This document shows, piece after piece, positions 1-13,400 of a stretch of 64,000 bases of DNA. Within the stretch, counting starts at the first letter, position 1, and each line of letters opens with the position of its first letter. The position numbers and the translations under genes were made by a program. The DNA is from Spongospora subterranea f. sp. subterranea (lineage: Eukaryota > Endomyxa: Phytomyxea > Phytomyxea > Plasmodiophorida): the NCBI GenBank assembly GCA_049724395.1, contig JAUGWO010000058.1, forward strand, positions 20,274 to 84,273. The letters are read 5' to 3'. The notes beneath the pieces are model-generated. The model searched no databases, was not told the origin of the DNA, and saw nothing but the letters and a program-made list of their open reading frames with translations.

Positions 1-533
1 GTAAACGGTTTCAGAAACTACTGTGGAGACTTTAGGGACGTTTGCAGATACTTCAGGGTCACAGTTCAAATCGACTGATGAACCCAATTGTATATGTACT
101 TCCCGATCAACTTCTTTATCCTTTGATTGCGTGGTGACGTTCTTCTTTCGGCGGCATCGTGCAGTCCTCTTTTTTGAAGTCCCCATATCATCCTGTGCTG
201 AATTTGTTTGCCGATCGTTTTGGTCACCCATTTCATTGGTGATTAACTCAGCGTTATCAGGCACTGCCTCCGACCGACAAGTGGAAGGGCTGACGCCAGC
301 GCTGGTGACGTCTTGTCTTTGCAGAGTGATTTTTTCTGGAGTCTGTTTTGAAATAATATTAGCACGATCCTCTTGAATAAGCTTGGTCGCCTTATCGACA
401 GCAGCGTATAAGGTACTCTGGTGAACGGAAAACCGCTCTTCGATATCTCGAATTGAGCATCTTGCCAATGACACTGTTTCGTCGATTATTTTCACGAACG
501 ACCACGATGCATCCGGAATGATCTTGCTCATCG
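1..533 (-). CDS. Partial ORF with psq-like helix-turn-helix
   Basis: An open frame runs on the minus strand from an ATG at 533 off the left edge of the window, about 178 codons with no stop. Near its start the peptide SIRDIEERFSVHQSTLYAAV has the spacing of a pipsqueak/transposase-type helix-turn-helix (helix, turn after the small residues, then STLY-x-x-V recognition helix). Downstream the protein becomes polar, with a basic cluster (KKRTARCRRKK) typical of a nuclear protein. The frame is also open upstream of the ATG to a TAA near 640, so an upstream exon is possible; an AT-rich TATAAATT stretch lies there. Function is not recognised; it could be a DNA-binding regulator or the N-terminus of a domesticated transposase. 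The C-terminus is outside the window. Confidence 0.45.
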
Positions 534-1201
534 ATAGGCGGAACCTATTGAGGCGGTTCACAGCCCCTACGACCTCCCCTTCGATTACCTTCGTGTCGAT
601 AATGAGATGATGATGTCTATCCCCTGACTGTGACTCAATTTATACACCACGAGGGCAGCCCTCACCCTGTTACATGTACAGTACACACAACATACAATAC
701 CCATGGTTGATCGGTGGTTGAGTCCGCTCTTACACTGGGTCGGGTGCGGGATCTTCCACAGTGCAGTTCCCAATTCGGTCGCGCTAAAAGCAGGAAGACA
801 TAGCAAAAATAATGGAAAGTACTGTCCATATTAATTCCTGTTCCCAGTTGAAGTGCATTCATCATGGACGTTGGCCATTGAATCAGGTGCAGTGACATGG
901 AACTATTTCGAGGCGAAATTGCGCCATTACACGTTGACGACGAACGGCGACTCTGCCCCACGTGGAAACATAAACGGATCCTATCGCCATGATGGATGGG
1001 TATATATTGACTGGGGCTATCTCAATCAGGGTCGCATTTGTGGCCATCTGCGAGACTGGTCTGACTGAATACGATGGCGAGTGAGTGTCGCGCGAACATC
1101 TCCAAGCTGCAGTTCGGACTGTCATCGTTCAGGGCCTCCTCAAGGACAGGACGGGCACTGATTCAAAAACCCGTTGCTGATTGTATGAAATTATCGTCAT
1201 T
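534..1201. other. Gap with only short ORFs
   Basis: Short ORFs exist on both strands, the longest about 99 codons, but they overlap each other in conflicting frames and none resembles a known family. Upstream exons of the minus-strand gene at 1-533 could lie here. Nothing else is supported. Confidence 0.4.
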
Positions 1202-2915
1202 TTACCATATTAATTCACTAGTTTGATTCCCGTCATCACGCTGAAATCCCTGGTTATATCGCACAATATCCACAGCGTATTGTAGTCTGCTCATGAACTC
1301 GACAGCGGCGTTAGCGGTCTGAGCCGATACTTCAACCACGCGTCGATTGGTGTGGATCATCACTGATGCATCGTGATTCGATCCGTTTGTCGAGCCTGTT
1401 GTCACCTATCAGTACTCATGCCATTCGCCCAGACCTCAACCTGTTCTCTTGTTCATACCATGCCGCAATGCAACAACATCCTCCATGTTTATCGATCCTC
1501 TTGGCGCCTCCAGCACCGATTTTCCCCAGTATAGAATATCAAGGTTAGGTGACGCCCAAAATATTCTTGTATGAGATTCACCGTTTTTGGTTTTTCGCAG
1601 CACAACACCTAATATCGCAGGAACAGTGTCAAGACCATGGCAACGCCTACGTCATCTACAGTGATTTACCTTTCTGGAAATAGGCAACGGTTTCCCGATA
1701 ATGGCTTTCATTCAAGGTCGACGAGGAAGCTCTGGGCGCGACAACATTGTCGCCGCCGGCCGAGGCGTTAACGTCTGATACTGTCAGGACGCGAATATCG
1801 TCACACGTCCTACGAATGGCGTCGATCCACGCTTTGGTCGTACTGGAATCGGGAAACTGCATCGTGATTGAGGCGAACTTCGATCTGATCGTGATCATAT
1901 CCCCGTCTTTCTGCTTAGACAGGTCGATATGTCCTTCGTTCAGCTCGAATTCCCCAGTGGGGGTGTCCGAGTTCGGTTTGAACCATCGCAATCTCCTCGC
2001 CGTCAGCACGAAATATCGTTTGGACTTGGATCGTTGATGAGACATGATCAATTCGGCATTGCCCGTCAAGATCACCGTATTCTCAGCGTCTTGGTCGTGA
2101 TCCGCTGACGCCGTTTCCAATGTTTCGTTCCTCCAACCAATGTGTTCGAGCTCCGGTGTAGTGAATCTAAATCTTCCCTGATCTGGCTGATAGTTGGCGT
2201 TATTGACAGGGACGTGATATCGCTGGTCGATATTCGCCTTGTCCTGTTGCTGTCGTGTTCCTCTCCCAGACGGTCCCTTTTCCGGTTGTTGTGGTCCGTT
2301 GTTCTTCCTAGAATGAGGTATTGACCACCGTTGAGCAGGAGGTCCATTACCATCGGGGTTTGTGTCCTGGTCGATGGACGGCAGAGCAGGTGGCGATGAT
2401 TGTGGCGGCATCGAGAACTGATCCGCTTCCGTCATCGTCAACACTCGTCCCCTCAACTCGGCCGCGATATCGCCAAATGCCCTGAACTTGTAGTCGGCGT
2501 TGTCTGCATAGGCTCCATCCCTGAAATCCTTCTCTCCATCCGAACTGGATCCCGCCTCGCTTTGCGATAAACCCCTATCGTCATCAGAACCACTATTGCT
2601 CAAGCTATATCGCTCGTGGTCCCTCACGACCCCAATATCATCAGGTTCGCTCACCGACTCGTCACTATTCCCATCGAAACCCGCAGAATTACGTTGAGCT
2701 AATGGCTTTTCCGACGTTCTAATATCCTCGATCAGCAACCGTATTTTCAAGCGATGCCCAGGTTTATCAATGGACTCCAGAATGGCATCGATTTCCTTCT
2801 GAGAACACGTCCGAATATCATCCGGATCGGTGTAGCCGCTTTGCAGAAAGATGTAGGCATAGTGGTCAACCCATTTAGATTGTAGCCATTTCTGTAACTG
2901 GGACATCATCATCAT
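1202..2915 (-). CDS. SAM-PH-PH adaptor protein, three exons
   Basis: Exons 2915-1670, 1608-1459 and 1395-1202 (minus) join through GT-AG introns of 61 and 63 nt into one 529-residue frame. The N-terminus is a SAM domain (from MMMMSQLQKWL to about residue 65), followed by a long polar linker, then a PH domain at roughly residues 290-400 (SKRYFVLTARRLRWF strand, WIDAIRRTC terminal helix). Splicing restores a second PH domain at the C-terminus (RIFWASPNLDILYW, then RRVVEVSAQTANAAVEFMSR as last strand and helix). Both domain types bind partners and phosphoinositides, so a membrane-linked scaffold is likely. The start is set at the run of four Met codons because a CGCAG acceptor-like site lies just before it; the frame is open upstream to about 3040, so a longer N-terminus is possible. 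No family name is claimed. Confidence 0.75.
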
Positions 2916-4473
2916 CTGCGATGTGTTGTCGCCCACATCTCGATATCCAAATTCCAACAAGGAGTGCAATAGCTTTCCCCGAGACCAAAATCTAATCCCG
3001 ATAAATATCTGGGGCATTTGATCATCAGCATGTACCAATGGTGTACAGGAGTTGTTGTCGCCATGGGGTCGGCCACAAGGGTGTCACTACATCAGATCAC
3101 GACAGGGGCTGGTCAAGTGATTCCTCCCCGCGCCTGCCCTCTACCGATTGTTTTCGAACGGGTCGTTGGGCGGGAATACCTCACCGTCATCTCCCCCCGT
3201 CGTTATATCGCAGATTGTCGTGACATCGCCGTTATCTCAAGAATCCACCCATCCTTGTATTAATCTGTTTATCAGCCCGAGCGGGCCTACCCACATTCTG
3301 CTCTGCCAGCCGATCTCAATTGTCTCAAACGACCAACGATCTGGCAGCTATATTTTTCATGAGTAGAGCCCAACTCTACCGCCTTCACCCCCGAGTTTAA
3401 TCACTATTTGTGTTCAACGCACCAACGTTCAACCAAAACCTTTCCAGTAGACGCAGACGCTTAGGCCTTAGTTCCTGCCCACATTCACTGTGTTTTCATC
3501 GAACAAGATATACAGAATGAAAACAACGCCCGGTTGGTGTAATTGGGATGGCGTTATATCTGGGGTTCACCCCAAATTTCTTGAGTGATCTCGAATTGGA
3601 AGGTGAAGGCGGTGGTACGTATATGATGATAGAGGAACACGACATGACGACAAGGGGAACTGATCTCTGATTCATTCCCTCCCGCCATCACCAAACCGGT
3701 GTTGATATGACCGCGATGGGGCCCACACTCAATCCTGAACGATATGGAATAGGTGTTCTAATGTGGATTGATTCCTCTGCAGAAGGTGCTGTGGTGCCGA
3801 TATCGATAGACCTGTCCCTGTAAATAAACGGCGCCATTGTTGGTTGGCCCTAAATGCTGGACCTGTTCACGACCTCCATACTGATTGGTTTCATTCGCCA
3901 TTTCAACGGGAGCTGCGATTTCCATTCCGATAGGAAGTGATGTGTCGTTATGATGGTCAATCTTGGCCACCTCGACCGCTGACCAGGTCGGTCGACACCG
4001 CTCTGCTGGGTAGCTGTTCCTGAATCTGACAACGCCCAGCACACGCGATCAGAATAAATATGTACAATTGGGGATATTCGAGAGGCAGTTCGTATATTGA
4101 TCGACCAACAGCGGAGTCGAATATGAAAATTGATTTCTGTTGACCCTTTTTTCGCCACCAATCCCCCGTACAGAAACCCAACCCGGGGGCAATAAACTGT
4201 GAAGGTCTCTAAATATACTGGTGTGGATCAAGGTCGGTCTCGTGTACCTGGAACGGGGAATTCCAATAAAGGACAACGGTTTCAAACGGGGTGTTGACGA
4301 TCTGACCCCCAAACGACCTGATCCCGACTACTCTGGGTCAACACACATTCGTCCCCGTTCCCCCCTCTTGACCCGAACCGGCCCCTTCGTCTACATGTTG
4401 ACAACAACACGACCCGTATCGGTCTGATATCGGCCCGCGTTTGACGTATCTGGTCGACGGCTGGCGTCCCGTG
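2916..4473. other. Intergenic region between two divergent genes
   Basis: About 1.5 kb between the minus-strand SAM-PH-PH gene and the plus-strand cyclase gene. Minus-strand ORFs at 3758-4312 lie in three overlapping frames without recognisable domains, and plus-strand ORFs are short. It presumably carries both promoters and possibly non-coding first exons. No repeat or RNA gene was seen. Confidence 0.4.
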
Positions 4474-7400
4474 ATGGATCTGGACATCGCCCCGCCAATC
4501 CTCGATCGGCGCGTCAGCACACGCCAGGCCAGCGTCGTCGACGTTCTCGGCTCGATCGAGCAGGCCAGGAAGGGCGCCGGCAATCACCCGCCGATCGGGA
4601 TCAAGCCCGATCCCGTTCGATCGGCGCCGCCAAAGAAATCGGTGGACTCCGTTGGCGACGTGTCCAGCTCCACACGGGGCGTCGTCGTATCCTCTGATCT
4701 TCTCGATCGATGGCGATCGGAGGGCCCATCGTCCAAGTTCAAGTCGAACGAGCAGCTGCACCGTCTTCAGATGCTCTCCCGATACGTCCCCAGAGCCGTC
4801 TCCTTGCCGATATTGGTGTCGGGTATGCACGTATCGGGCAGCGCCTCGTCGTCGGACGCGGTTCGAAGCCCGTTCTTCGGCATCGTTCTGCTCTCCGACA
4901 TATCCGGGTTCACACAACTGGCCGCCGATCTCGCCAAAGGTCTCAGGAACCAGGCCGGGCCGGACGACGCCGCCTCAGGGGTCCACCTGAAGCCCTCCGA
5001 CATGTCGTCGTCGGCGGTCCAGGTCGACTCGATGCAGAAGACGGGCGGGGAGCGCCTGGCCTCGATCCTCAACACCGTCTTCTCCAGGTTCATCGACATC
5101 GTCCGCAAATACGGCGGCGACGTGACCAAGTTCGCCGGCGACGCCCTGCTGTCGGTGTTCCGCCCGGAAAGCGCATCGAACGCCGATATGCTGGCGTGTG
5201 GCCTGAACGCCACGCGAGCCGCGTTGGAGATGCAGGAAGGGATGCAATCGCTGAGGGATATCGGTATCAATCTGGGTCTACACTCGGGATTATCGGCCGG
5301 GAAACTCCACGAGCTGCACTTTGGCGGGTTCGAGAGCCGCTGGGAATACATGTTCGCCGGACAGCCGATATTCGAGATGGGCCGGGCCTTGGAGGCGGCC
5401 GTTCGGGGCGAGGTCGTCATGCAGGCCTCGGTCTACGAGCTGATCAAGGGGCATTGCCAGGTCCAGCAGCGGGACGACGACCTGTTCCTGCTGGAGGCGA
5501 TCACGGCCGACGTCCCGACCGTGTTCGACTCGGTCCCCGACCTGATCCAGTATCTGTCGCACAGCCGCAGCTGTCGCACGATCGAGACGGCGCTGGCGTG
5601 CTACCTGCCGCGGTCGGTGATTCTGGCGCTGAACGCTGGGAAACAGGGACTGATTGGGGAACGGCGTCAAGTCACCATGGTCTTCATCAATCTCCCCGAT
5701 TTTCACTACGACACCGATCCGCAGATCCAGTCGAATCAGCGGTCGTTCCGCGCGATCCAGCAGGAACTGCACAGGTTCGACGGGACCCTTCGCCAGCTGA
5801 TTCAGGACGATAAGGGGACGGTGGCGATCGCCGCCTTCGGCCTGCCGTATAACTCGCACGATGACGACCCGGTTCGGGCGATCCAGGCGTCGTTGACCAT
5901 CCAGACGTTGCTGACCGAGATGGGAATGAGAACGGTCAGCAACCTCGCACACACCATCACACCTCCGATCGTTGTCCACCGCCTTAAACCGGGTCGTGTT
6001 TTTTGTTGTGTCTCCAGGGAATCGGCGTCACAACCGGCGGGGCGTTCTGCGGGTCCGTTGGGGACGAGACCCGATGCGAATACGCGATCGTCGGCGATAT
6101 CGGTGAATCTGAGCGCTCGATTGATGGTGGCGTCGCATAACGGCCTGCTGTGCGATGGCGATACGCACAAGGCGGTCTATTCACGAGGACGATCGGAGTG
6201 GATCGATTTCGAGAAGATGGACCCGATTAAAGTGAAAGGGCGCCAGGGCATTGTCCAAGTGTTTCGGCCAACGCCCAGTATTCGCCAGCAGACCCTAGAC
6301 CGACCGTTCACGTTGATGCTAGGGCGGAAAGCCGAGATCGACCTGGCCAGGACGATGTTCGCCGAGATCTGGCGACGTCATCAGCAGTGCGGCAACGTCC
6401 CCGCCCTGGCCGCCGATAAACCGCATGCGTCGTCGGCGGCCGCCAAGTCGATCATGCTGATCGAGGGCGATAGCGGTATGGGGAAGACGCGTCTGGTCCA
6501 GGATATCTGGGAAATGGCCCAGGAATACCAGTACCAGACGTTCCATTTCGCGGCCAATCGCATGTTGGACAGCGTTAACATGATCATGTGGACGAGCGTA
6601 TTACAGTGTATGGTCGTGGCGTTGTGTCCTCAGGGGACCGACTCAAAGCTCCCGTTCGCCGCCTTGCTGGCGTCGTCGCCCCATGTCCAGCGCCTGGACG
6701 CGCACGATATCGACGCCCTGGTCGGCATCGCCGGCTCCACGAAGCGCCAACACCCGGCCAACGCCCATGGGCCGCCGCCCCGCCCTTACCATAGGAAACT
6801 GCAGTCGAAGCTGATGACGACGTCGGCGACCAGATCGCGTAGTCGGGCGATACTACACCTGATGAAGATCATCATCGATGTTCGTGGACCGATCTGTATG
6901 GTTGTCGAGAACCTTCGTGATCTGGACGCGATGTCGTCGGCCCATCTCGACTATATCTGTAAGAGACTCCCCAGGAACACGATCGTGTTCCTGACGGCGC
7001 GCCCGATCCCGCCCACCTACGAGACGAGCGCGTTGGAGGTGGACCTGACCGACCTCCCCTACTTCGTCAAGGTCAAACTGGCGCCGTTGTCGCGACGTGA
7101 GATCGAGGCGCTGCTCTGCCTGCGATTGCACATGCCACAACTGCCCGAATCGCTGCTCGACACGGTCCACAAATCCAGCGAGGGCAACCCGTATCTGGTG
7201 GTGGCGCTGGCGACCGGTCTGGACGAGGCCAACATCCCTGGCGAGCGGTTCACAGAGACGGCCCACGCCATCGTCCAGCACATGCTGGAGCAGATCATCA
7301 CGAGCCACATCGATGGGCTGTCGCCATCGCAACAGGAGGTCCTGAAATGTGCCAGCGTGATCGGGGTCGTGTTCACGCTGGAGCTGCTCCAGGCGATCTG

Positions 7401-10400
7401 TTCGTACGGCAACGAGCGGCTGATGGAGAACCTGGTCAGTCTGGAGGCGAACGACTTCATCATCACGATCGCCAACCTGCCCAAGACGACCTACGCCTTT
7501 CGCCAGCCGTTGATGCAGGCCACCGTCTACGAGCTCCTGTCCAAGAACGATTCCTCGATCTATCACAACCTGATCGTGGACGAGCTCGAGCGATACCAAC
7601 AGGATCGATTGCTGACCGGGCGCCTGGAGTCGATCCCGGCCACGTCATCGGAACTCGCCCACCATTACCAATGCGCTGGCCGACTACATCACGCCATTCA
7701 GTAAAACACACACAATCGCCATCGCCATCGTTTTTGTCCCGGGTCTGATCGATCCGAATCGCGTCGCAGGTACTATCGATTGGCGGGCGAGGCGGCGTTC
7801 TCGTTGGGGGATTTCCTGCACGCGTCGCTGTACTCGGGTAAGGGCCTGGCCCTGCTGGAGGAGTTCGCCCCCGAGGACCGGTTCGAGATCGCCAAGCTCC
7901 AGCGATCGATCGCCAAATCGCTGATGGAGAACTACGAGATGGTCCGGTGTCGATCGTTCGTCGAACGGGCGCTGCTGAACCTGGATTCCGAGATCCCTTC
8001 GGCGACGCAAGCCCGGTTCTTCCGGCGATGGAGTCTGATCGCGTCCCTGCAATGCGGCGTTCCAACGCAATGTCGCACGATCCGCCCGCTATCGGACACG
8101 ATGGAGAAACTGATCCTGGAGCGCGCCAAGTGCTTCAACATGCTGAGCATATTCGCCATCGACCTGGGCAACGGGTCGCTGGCGCTGAACGCGGCCGCCA
8201 AGGCCATGGAGTGGGCCGAGATCTGTGGATCGGTGGAGCAGCGGATCTACAGCATGTCCCATATCATGATGGGCGGATTGACCAACGGCAATCTCCAGAT
8301 CGCCAACAAGTTCTACAAGAGGACACAGCACGAACTGGAGCTGGCCGAGAACGGTTCTGGCAGTCTCCACATTCGGGGATATATCTATGTTCGACTGGCC
8401 CAGGTGGCGTTCGCCTGTTTCGGCGATTCGATCAAGGCCCAGCAGTTCCTGCAGTCGGCCAGCGATCTGTTCACGACCGTGAACAGCCCCCACCACATCA
8501 TTCGCACGCTCGACCAGCTGGCCAGCGTCTGGATCTGCCTGGGGATGATCGGGGAATCGGGCGAGATCATCCAGAGCCTGGAGAAGGTGTCCAACTGGTG
8601 CTCGTACAGCTGGGGCCAGCGTCGCGCCGTCATCCTCCTGGTCATGAGCCGCATGCTGGTCGGCGACACGATCAGCTCGGTCCCGGCCTTCGACGACAAC
8701 GATATCGGCGATGACCTGCGATCGCAGGTCCAGTGGAAATCGTGTCGAATGGTGTCGGATTGGTACCAGGGCCGGGTCGACGAGGCGATCAGCCAGGCGG
8801 CCTACATCACCACGATCTCGACCGGCGTCGCCTACGATGCGCTGAACGCGATCTCGTACGCCGCCCAGGTCGCCATCCTTCATTATCGCGATCTGATCGA
8901 GAACGCCAGCGATATCGAGATCCAGCAAGGATACGACCTCTGCACCACCTGTGTCATGACGTTGACCACGTTCGCCCGGCGCATCCCGCTGGCGCGTTCC
9001 CGATTGCTCATCGTTCAGGGTCTGTTCAACATCAGTCGCGATCCGAATTCGGCACCGCGCGCGACGGAATTGTGGCAAGAGGCGTTGGGGCCGGCGGGGG
9101 CGATGGGGCTGTTATACGAACAGGCGATGGCGCATCGATTGATCGGGACGTTCGGCGAGAGGAAGCGGACGACGGGACGGCGACGGTTCTGTGAACCGCC
9201 GGCGAACGGGGAGATCGACCGCGATATGAGGGCGTGGCATCTGGCGCAATACACATCGATCACGAAGGACAACGGGTTCGTCGTGATCCTGTTGCCGCCG
9301 TTGAAGGATCGGTTCGTCTACGAGCTCGAGTCGGACGACGATATCTTGGACCGGACGGCGACCGATCGCGATCTGCGATTGTTCGGGTATCGGCGATCGA
9401 ATCAGGTCCCGATGGCGGACATGATCGAGGACAACCCGTTGGCGTTGAACGGCGCCACCGTCCTCCAATCGGACGTGTCGATCCTGTGCGGTCTGAACAC
9501 GGCCGAGGAGCTGATCGGGCGCGATGAACATCTGGCCACGTTGTTCGACACGTTCCGGCTCGTTCCTCGTCCGACGGAGCCGATCGTTCTCTTTGGCCAA
9601 ACGGGAATCGGCAAATCGGTAATCGATCGCCAATCACCCGATCGCCGCCATAGGTCCACTGATCTGTTCTTGTTCGTCAACAACAGGCGCTAGCGAGGCG
9701 GTTCGTGAGTTTGGCGTCGCGCGAAGACCAGTCAATGAAGGTGTTCACGATGTATGGCGAGTCGTCCTATCGCCCGCAGACCTACCTGCCCGTCGTCCGC
9801 GTCCTCAGGAAGATGATCTGCGAGTTCGGCCGGTGCCTGAACGTGTCGACCGTGTCGGCGATCATGCTGATCCTGTTCGAGCGCATCGCCGAATATCGCG
9901 TGTTTCGCAACGCCATCACCCACCTGATCTATTCCTCCCATGGAATGCAGGACCCGTCCATCCGCCTTCTGTCGGAGGTGTCGCGATCCCAGGTCTTGGC
10001 CGCCATCTTCGTCCAGCTGATCCGCACGATCGCGCGCCAGTTCCCGATCTGCCTCATATTCGAGGACCTGCAGTGGCTGGATTCGGGGACCTGGCACGTT
10101 CTCAGCATGATGGCCGCCGACCCCATCGTCGACGCCTTCATTCTCTGCACGGTCGAGACGTCCTCCCAGACCGGCGCCGAGATCGTCACCCAGTACCCGC
10201 AATCCACGTTCTTCCTCAACGATCGCACGCGCTGGCTGCGATTGCAGCCGTTGGATCGCGCCGCCCTGTCGATCCTGGCGTGTAAGGTGCTGAAGGTGAC
10301 GCGATTGACGTCGCGTCTCGAGATACTGCTGACCGATAAGTCGAGGGGGAACCCGTTATCGGCGCTACAGATCATGTCGTGTCTACAGGAAGATCACCTG

Positions 10401-13400
10401 CTGATGGTGGCGGGCGGCGGTGCCGATCTCGCCGCCGACGTCGTCGACGTCCTGTTCGCCATCTCCGGGTCGTCGTCGGACCTGTCGCTGAAGCGCTTGG
10501 CCCTGCTGACCAAGTCGCAGACGAAACTGTTGCGATTGGCGAGCGTGATCGGGGTCTCGTTCCCATACCACGTCCTGCGAATGCTCTCGTCGCAATATAT
10601 GGACACGACGACGTTCAAGGCCGAGCTGGTCGTCCTCAAGAATCGCGGCTGGCTTCTCCTGGCCAACATGCGATCGAACTCGCCCCGCATATCGTTCCCG
10701 CATTCGTCGACGCGCGAGGACATCTATCGATCGCTGAACGAGAACCTGAGGCGGAAGCTGCACCTGGCGGTGGCCGAATATTACGAGACCGGGTCGAACG
10801 GGAGCGCCTATATGGTCCCGTTGGTCGCCAAACACTATCGCCAGAGCCACGTCTTCTCCCTCGACCGCAAGTACAACCTGTTGGCCGGCGACCAGTTCTA
10901 CTACATCTTCATGAAGGACGACGCCGTCGACGCGTACCAGCACGTGATGGAGGGGCAGGAAGTCAGCCCGACAACACGATTGGCGCGATCACAGCTATTG
11001 TGTCAGATCGGCAATCTCCATCTCATGTCCGAGGACAATGTCGAGGCCAAAAACGGAATCTGTTGGCCGCATTGGTAATTCACATGTCCCTTTCACCCCA
11101 TTTGTCTGTGTTCCGCCTTTGTTTTCCATCGGGTTTTGACAAACTCTGAGAAATCCTGAACCAACAACTCCTCTGATCAAGATCTGTATTGTGATTGACA
11201 GGTGGAGCTGGGAGCGCCATATCCATCCGGGAATAACGCCCTGGGATTCATCACCGAGCTGTACCAGATCCAGATGCGCTTCTGGGTCTCGTTGCGCCGT
11301 CGTCACATGATGTTGCCCGAATCCGGTCTCGAGGGCGCCATCCTGGACGCGCTCTCCAGGACCTATCGCAACGTTGGCGAGAAAAAACAGGCGCAATGGT
11401 GTGCTGTGCGATCGCTGTTGGCGTCGCCAACCTCGTCGGCCGACGATCTCGTACTGAGATACGTCTGGTTCATCCAGTCCTGTAATGAGATCGGATCGGA
11501 GAACGCCCCGTCGATGGATTTCGCCGATATTCACGCGCGACGCCTGATCCCCAGCGTGGCCGATCTGCGAACGCTGGCGATGGCGCTGGAGATCCTGGCG
11601 AAATCGGCGGCGATCTGCGGGTATTGGCGTCTGGCGATCGTGATGTGGCAGGAGGCGCTGGTCCTATTCAAGGAGTTCCTGTTCGACTGTTCGACGGCGA
11701 TCGCCATCGAGCAGCACCTGGGGGCGGTCTACAGCTTGACCGGCGATCTCGCCCAGTCCAATGCGGTCTTCGATCGCGCGCTGCGATCGACCAAGCTGGT
11801 GCAACATCTGAACACGCCGACGATCAATCGTAGCTGGATATTGCTGGCGCTGAATCAGGTCTCGTCGCTGCCCGAACAGCCGGACGCAACGACGGCGTCG
11901 ACGTTGGAGCGGGACCTGTCGCAGGCGCTGAATACGCCATCGATGACGATCCCCAATAATCATGTGCTGCTGAAGGCGTTGGAGGCGGCGATCGCCTATC
12001 GAAAAGGGGAATACGCCAGAGCATTTCATGTGGGGACAGACCACACTCGCGATCGTGTGTGTTCTGATCCAGATTGATCTGACGATCTGTTCTAGTCGGC
12101 CGTTGAGCTTCGAAAGAACCTATCGTGGTTGACGGTGCGGCTGGTCGGGGCTGGGGAGATCCCGGCCCAGGTCCTGGTCTCGCTATTGCTGCGATGTCGC
12201 GACAACGACGGGTTCGAGATCGAGGATATCGGGATCCCGAAGAAGACGTTGATGACGGAGGCGGAGGAGGCCATTAAACTGCTCCACAAGACCTCATCCC
12301 ATATCGCCTTCATCAGTAAGCGATCGGTCGTTCCGGTCCCGCCATCGCCCTCGCTGATTCCCCTGTCCCAAACCTCGTTCAGAACCGTTATTTCTGCTGT
12401 GGCACGGCGCCTTCCTGTGGTGTCGATCATATCCATGGATCGATATCGTTCACATGCTGCGACTCGCTCAGAGGTCGGCGATATTCTACACGATTCCATC
12501 AGCGGAGGCCAAAGCCAACATGTTCCTCGCCGAGATATTCGCCGAGAAATCGCGAACCAAACCGAAATCGCTGCAATGCGCGAGAAGGGCGTTGCAGATC
12601 TTCAACGAGATCGGCGATCGAGTTCACCTGGACCGAGTTCGTGTGCGATTCCCCGAGGCGATCCAGAGCCGGAACGAGGACGAGACGGTGGAGGAGCGGC
12701 AACGCCTGCTGATCGACCAGCACGAGACGAACGAGAAGACGGCGCATCACGCCACCCGCCTGGCGTCGATCTACAAGGCGATCCAGGAGCGACTGCCCGA
12801 GCTGCGGGATCGGGTGACGAAGGTGTTCGATGGCGCCATGGAGCCGGGCGGGGAATCCCCAGAGATATCGCTGATCATGCAGGCGCCGTTAGCCGACGAG
12901 GAGATGATCGCCGTTCCCCAACCGTCATCGCATCATCTCGACCATCCACAACGCGAATCACGTCATTCGCTGACGACGCGTCCGTCGCCCAATCCATATC
13001 ACGACCCGGTAATAGCGATATCCGATTGTGTGCTGTTTCGGTGGCGAGAGCTGATCGTTGGGGGGTGCAGGAGGCGGATGGGGATCCCGACGCGAAAGAG
13101 GACGAATCAGATCAATGCCCCGGTTCCGATTCCGACGACGGATACGAGATGGATCAGGCGCGACCGATACCGATCGTGGAGGACGACAAGGAGGTCGATG
13201 GGCAACAACAACAACTGCAATCGTCGGTGATATCGACACTATATGTTCACGGGATCGGTCTGATCGGATCGTTGGCCGCTCCGGTCGCCAACAAGCGGGG
13301 TCACGACGTGAACGGGGGGTCGTTCGCCGAGCTGATCCCACGACCGGTTGTATTGGGGTCGATCTGTCGACCCGATACCACCAATGATGGGTCGATGTGC

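Noticed and set aside
4710-5979. Long Arg/Pro-rich ORFs in other frames of the cyclase gene
   Set aside because: Shadows caused by high GC content; no domains, and they overlap conserved cyclase exons.
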